21,600 bases of DNA from Pseudomonadota bacterium (GTDB taxonomy: Bacteria; Myxococcota_A; Polyangia; Haliangiales; Haliangiaceae). Location: positions 1-21,600 of the forward strand of contig JAEYYV010000023.1 in assembly GCA_023428295.1 (NCBI GenBank). The letters are read 5' to 3'. Below the pieces are notes generated by a model. That model had not been told where the DNA came from. It ran no database searches and saw only the letters and a program-made list of their open reading frames with translations. This document shows positions 19,294-21,600 of this stretch, piece by piece (position 1 is the first letter of the stretch; the number at the start of each line of letters is the position of its first letter). A program made the translations under genes and the position numbers.

Positions 19294-20219
19294 AGGCGCT
19301 CCTGATCGTCGCGCTCGCGGGCTGCACCGGCACCGAGCTCCAGCTCGGGCTCGATCAACCGCTGCGCGTGCCGAGCGCGCGCTTCGTCGAGGGAGCGCTG
19401 CCGGGGTTGCCGCCGGACGACAAGGCCGCGCGGATCGATCCCGCGGTGACCACCGTGGAGACGCCGAACAACGTCGTGCGCATCGGACAGGTCGGCAAGG
19501 AGCTGTCGGGGCGCACGTCGACGGATGCGGTCGCGATCGCGATCGCGTTCGCCGATCTGGGCGATGGCTATTGGGTGTCGCCGCTCGGTCCGCCGGATCC
19601 CACGGCGGGGAACGAGCTGACGTGGAAGCTCGACACGACGATCGGATGGGACGTCCCGCTGGGCCTCGGTGCGATCGATGTCGTCGCGATCGACGAGGCC
19701 GGCACCGCGGGACGCCAGTACCGCACGTCGGTGTGCGTGCGGCCGGACCTGCTCGACAACTTCTCGAGCTGCGACTCCTCGCTGTCGCCGCCGGATACCG
19801 TGATCGCGCTGTCGTGGGACACGACCGTCGATCTCGATCTCGCGGTGCGTACGCCGAGCGGCAAGCTCGTCGATCCGCGATCACCGTCGACGATCGCGCA
19901 TCCTCCGCCGATCACGCCGGCAGAGCTCGCGGCGGATGGCGTCGGCATTCTCGATCGCGACTCGAACGGCGGCTGCCGCATCGACGGGATCAACCGCGAG
20001 GCGCTCGTGTTCAAGACGAAGCCGCCCACGGGCACGTACGTGATCTACGCGAACCTCGCGGACGCGTGCGGGCAGGCGTCGGTGCGGTTCACCGCGACGG
20101 TCTATCGCTCCGACGGGCACCGTCTCGTCGAGGTCGCGCGCCAGGACGGTCGCCTGCGTGCGGACGACGCCGACGGTGGGCGCGGTCCAGGTTTGTTCTT
20201 GCTCCAACTCGCGCTGTGA
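19290..20219 (+). CDS. YfaP-like lipoprotein
   Basis: This 309-aa lipoprotein starts at GTG 19290, overlapping the porin stop by 4 nt. The signal KALLIVALAGC has a canonical LAGC lipobox with Cys 12. The C-terminal half (about residues 170-275) carries the YfaP/DUF2135-like pattern LSWDTTVDLDLAVRTPSGK, then GILDRDSNGGC and PTGTYVIYANLADACG. This beta-sandwich-like domain is common in secreted proteins of myxobacteria. The N-terminal half (WVSPLGPPDPTAGNELTWKLDTT) is beta-rich and unrecognised. Cys pairs may form disulfides. Its position between the porin and ExbB suggests an accessory subunit of the uptake system, but no function is known. Confidence 0.75.
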   Translation: MKALLIVALAGCTGTELQLGLDQPLRVPSARFVEGALPGLPPDDKAARIDPAVTTVETPNNVVRIGQVGKELSGRTSTDAVAIAIAFADLGDGYWVSPLGPPDPTAGNELTWKLDTTIGWDVPLGLGAIDVVAIDEAGTAGRQYRTSVCVRPDLLDNFSSCDSSLSPPDTVIALSWDTTVDLDLAVRTPSGKLVDPRSPSTIAHPPPITPAELAADGVGILDRDSNGGCRIDGINREALVFKTKPPTGTYVIYANLADACGQASVRFTATVYRSDGHRLVEVARQDGRLRADDADGGRGPGLFLLQLAL

Positions 20220-20235
20220 CGCGGAAAGGCTTGTC

Positions 20236-20946
20236 GTGATCGTCGAACATCTTCTTCGCGCTGCTCGCATCGGAAGCACGTGGGTCCTCTACATCCTGCT
20301 CGGTCTGTCGGTGATCTCGATCGCGATCATGGTCGAGCGCTGGCTGTACTTCCGGCGCCTTCGCGATCCGGGCAAGAACGTGCGTGCGCGGATCGCGAAC
20401 GCGTTGCGTGAAGGAAACTTCAGCGAGGTCGAGCGCATCCTCGGCGCGAGCCGCACCGTCGAGGCGGGCGTGGTCTTGCGCGCGCTGGCGTGGCGGGCCC
20501 GCGGCGCGCGCGCTGTCGATAGCGCGGTGACGAGCGAGCTCGACGAGGCGCGGCCCGAGCTCGAGCGCGGCCTCAACTTCATGGGCACGCTCGGCAACAA
20601 TGCGCCGTTCGTCGGTCTGTTCGGCACGGTGCTCGGCGTGATCGAAGCGTTCCATCAGCTCGGCGGTGGACCGAACAAGAACGCGATGGGCGGCGTGATG
20701 AACGGCATCGCCGAAGCGCTCGTCGCGACGGGCGTGGGCTTGTTCGTGGCGATTCCCGCCGTGATCGCGTTCAACATCCACCAGAAGCGCATCGCGCAGA
20801 TCGAGGAGGCCACGCAGAGCCTCGGCAAGCTCGTGATCGCCGGACTCGAGCCGGCGTCGTCGCAGCCCGCGGCGGTCGAGGCTTCACCGGTGTCGAAGAA
20901 TGGCGCGGGTGGTCTTCCGGTCGCGATCGCGACGGGGAGCGACTGA
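20236..20946 (+). CDS. exbB: ExbB/TolQ-family proton-channel protein (MotA/TolQ/ExbB)
   Basis: This 236-aa inner-membrane protein forms the pentameric stator of a TonB motor. The membrane segments are at about 16-36 (WVLYILLGLSVISIAIM), 115-138 (LGNNAPFVGLFGTVLGVIEAF) and 157-180 (GIAEALVATGVGLFVAIPAVI). The GLFGTVLGV and ATGVGLFVAIPA stretches are family hallmarks. GTG 20236, six bases after GGAAAGG (20223-20229), is the start. The frame is open further upstream but overlaps the YfaP-like gene. The C-terminal tail (about 210-236) is Ser/Pro/Ala-rich. It lies 16 nt after the YfaP-like lipoprotein and overlaps exbD by 1 nt. ExbB rather than TolQ is chosen because the pair sits in an uptake operon with TonB. 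Confidence 0.93.
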   Translation: MIVEHLLRAARIGSTWVLYILLGLSVISIAIMVERWLYFRRLRDPGKNVRARIANALREGNFSEVERILGASRTVEAGVVLRALAWRARGARAVDSAVTSELDEARPELERGLNFMGTLGNNAPFVGLFGTVLGVIEAFHQLGGGPNKNAMGGVMNGIAEALVATGVGLFVAIPAVIAFNIHQKRIAQIEEATQSLGKLVIAGLEPASSQPAAVEASPVSKNGAGGLPVAIATGSD

Positions 20947-21347
20947 TGGCGGGGACCTCGGCCAAGCGTGGACCGATCGTCGGCATCAACGTGACGCCGA
21001 TGGTCGATATCGTCCTCGTGTTGCTCGTCATCATGATGGTGACCGCGACGTACATCGTCGCGCAGAGCTTCAACGTCGATCTGCCGAAGACGGCGACCTC
21101 CGACGAGCCGTCGCCGTCACCGGCGATCGTCACGCTCGCGAAGAACGAACAGACGTTGTTCAACGACGTGCCGGTCACCGAGGCGCAGCTGAAGGAGAAG
21201 CTCGCGGAGGCCGCGCTCGCGACGGATCCGAGCATCGTGATCAGCGCGGATCGCGAAGCACGTCATGGCAGCGTCATGCACGTGATCGATCTCGCGAAGC
21301 TCGCGGGCATCACGAAGTTCGCGCTCAACGTGGAGCGAGTCGAGTAG
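20946..21347 (+). CDS. exbD: ExbD/TolR-family protein
   Basis: This is a 133-aa inner-membrane protein with one N-terminal membrane helix (about 19-40). The essential proton-carrying Asp is D21 in NVTPMVDIVLVLLVIMM. A periplasmic domain follows with DLPKTATS, IVISADREARHGSVM and the family-typical end AGITKFALNVERVE. The length is the usual one. The start is ATG 20946, sharing its A with the exbB stop. It works with ExbB to energise TonB using the proton gradient. The tonB gene starts 3 nt after its stop. Confidence 0.95.
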   Translation: MAGTSAKRGPIVGINVTPMVDIVLVLLVIMMVTATYIVAQSFNVDLPKTATSDEPSPSPAIVTLAKNEQTLFNDVPVTEAQLKEKLAEAALATDPSIVISADREARHGSVMHVIDLAKLAGITKFALNVERVE

Positions 21348-21350
21348 CTC

Positions 21351-21600
21351 GTGCGTCTGATGACGTGGGCCATCCTCGCCACGGCGAGCATTCACGGCGT
21401 GCTCGCCGTCTCGGTCTCGCAGTTGCCCGCGTCGGCAAAGCGCGAGGCGACGGTGATCACCGTGCGCGAAGTGAAGACGCCGAAGAAGGCGCCACCGCCA
21501 CCACCACCGCCACCGCCTGCGGTCGCCGCCGCTGCGCCCGTCGCTGCGCCCGCGGAGAAGCCTGCGCCTCGCAAGCGCGCACCGGCGCCGACGCCAGCGC
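21351..21600 (+). CDS. tonB: TonB-like protein, 3' end missing
   Basis: Eighty-three N-terminal codons are visible; the gene runs off the right edge. It starts at GTG 21351 or ATG 21360. An N-terminal membrane anchor (TWAILATASIHGVLAVSV) contains Ser 13 and His 15, near the position of the conserved TonB His that couples to ExbB/ExbD. A basic linker (REVKTPKKAP) follows, then a long proline tract (eight Pro from about residue 47) and Ala/Pro/Lys-rich spacers typical of the TonB rod crossing the periplasm. The C-terminal domain that touches outer-membrane receptors is beyond the window, so TonB itself rather than another Pro-rich anchor is a strong inference from context. Confidence 0.8.
   Translation, partial: MRLMTWAILATASIHGVLAVSVSQLPASAKREATVITVREVKTPKKAPPPPPPPPPAVAAAAPVAAPAEKPAPRKRAPAPTPA

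Overview
The window is high-GC chromosomal DNA, densely coding on both strands. The likely source is a Myxococcota-type (former deltaproteobacterial) bacterium. This is inferred from the strong G/C bias at third codon positions, the many secreted lipoproteins with Asp/Ala/Pro/Gly-rich spacers, the multi-domain PilZ protein, and the secreted beta-propeller/diheme and glycine-rich proteins. No rRNA, tRNA, CRISPR array, insertion sequence or integrase was seen, and no stretch over about 230 bases lacks a gene.

Layout. (1) 1-2866, minus strand: lon protease, followed 29 nt downstream by a partial endonuclease/exonuclease/phosphatase gene that runs off the left edge. (2) 2867-3090: a divergent control region with GGCAAA/TTTGCC dyads. 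(3) 3091-5670, plus strand: a tandem-PilZ protein with a receiver-like C-terminus, then a small outer-membrane beta-barrel protein ending at a TTCG-loop terminator hairpin. (4) 5743-11034, minus strand, in transcription order: a secreted lipoprotein, clpP, clpX, and a beta-propeller/diheme cytochrome lipoprotein. (5) 11119-15174, plus strand: a hotdog-fold DUF4442 protein, a secreted protein of unknown function overlapping a secreted alpha/beta hydrolase by 4 nt, and a glycine-rich lipoprotein. (6) 15176-16057, minus strand: a short PRPP synthetase, convergent with the glycine-rich gene and separated from it by 1 nt. (7) 16058-16331: a tandem-repeat operator-like region and a 55-aa DUF2292 protein. 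(8) 16419-21600 and beyond, plus strand: a tightly packed operon. Its genes are a PstS-like periplasmic binding protein with a Cys-rich tail, a small Cys-rich lipoprotein, a phosphate-selective-porin-like barrel with a proline-rich N-terminus, a YfaP-like lipoprotein, ExbB, ExbD, and a TonB gene cut by the window end.

Working together. Two ATP-dependent protease systems, Lon and ClpXP, lie within 10 kb of each other but in separate transcription units. The most interesting part is the right-hand 5 kb. It reads as one uptake machine: a solute-binding protein, an outer-membrane porin, two accessory lipoproteins and a TonB/ExbB/ExbD energiser, in genes that overlap or nearly touch. The porin and binding-protein families point to phosphate. 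The upstream DUF2292 gene (YezD-like, a family associated with sulfur metabolism) and its 33-bp-spaced dyad repeats leave a sulfur oxyanion as a real alternative. The substrate is not settled by the sequence.
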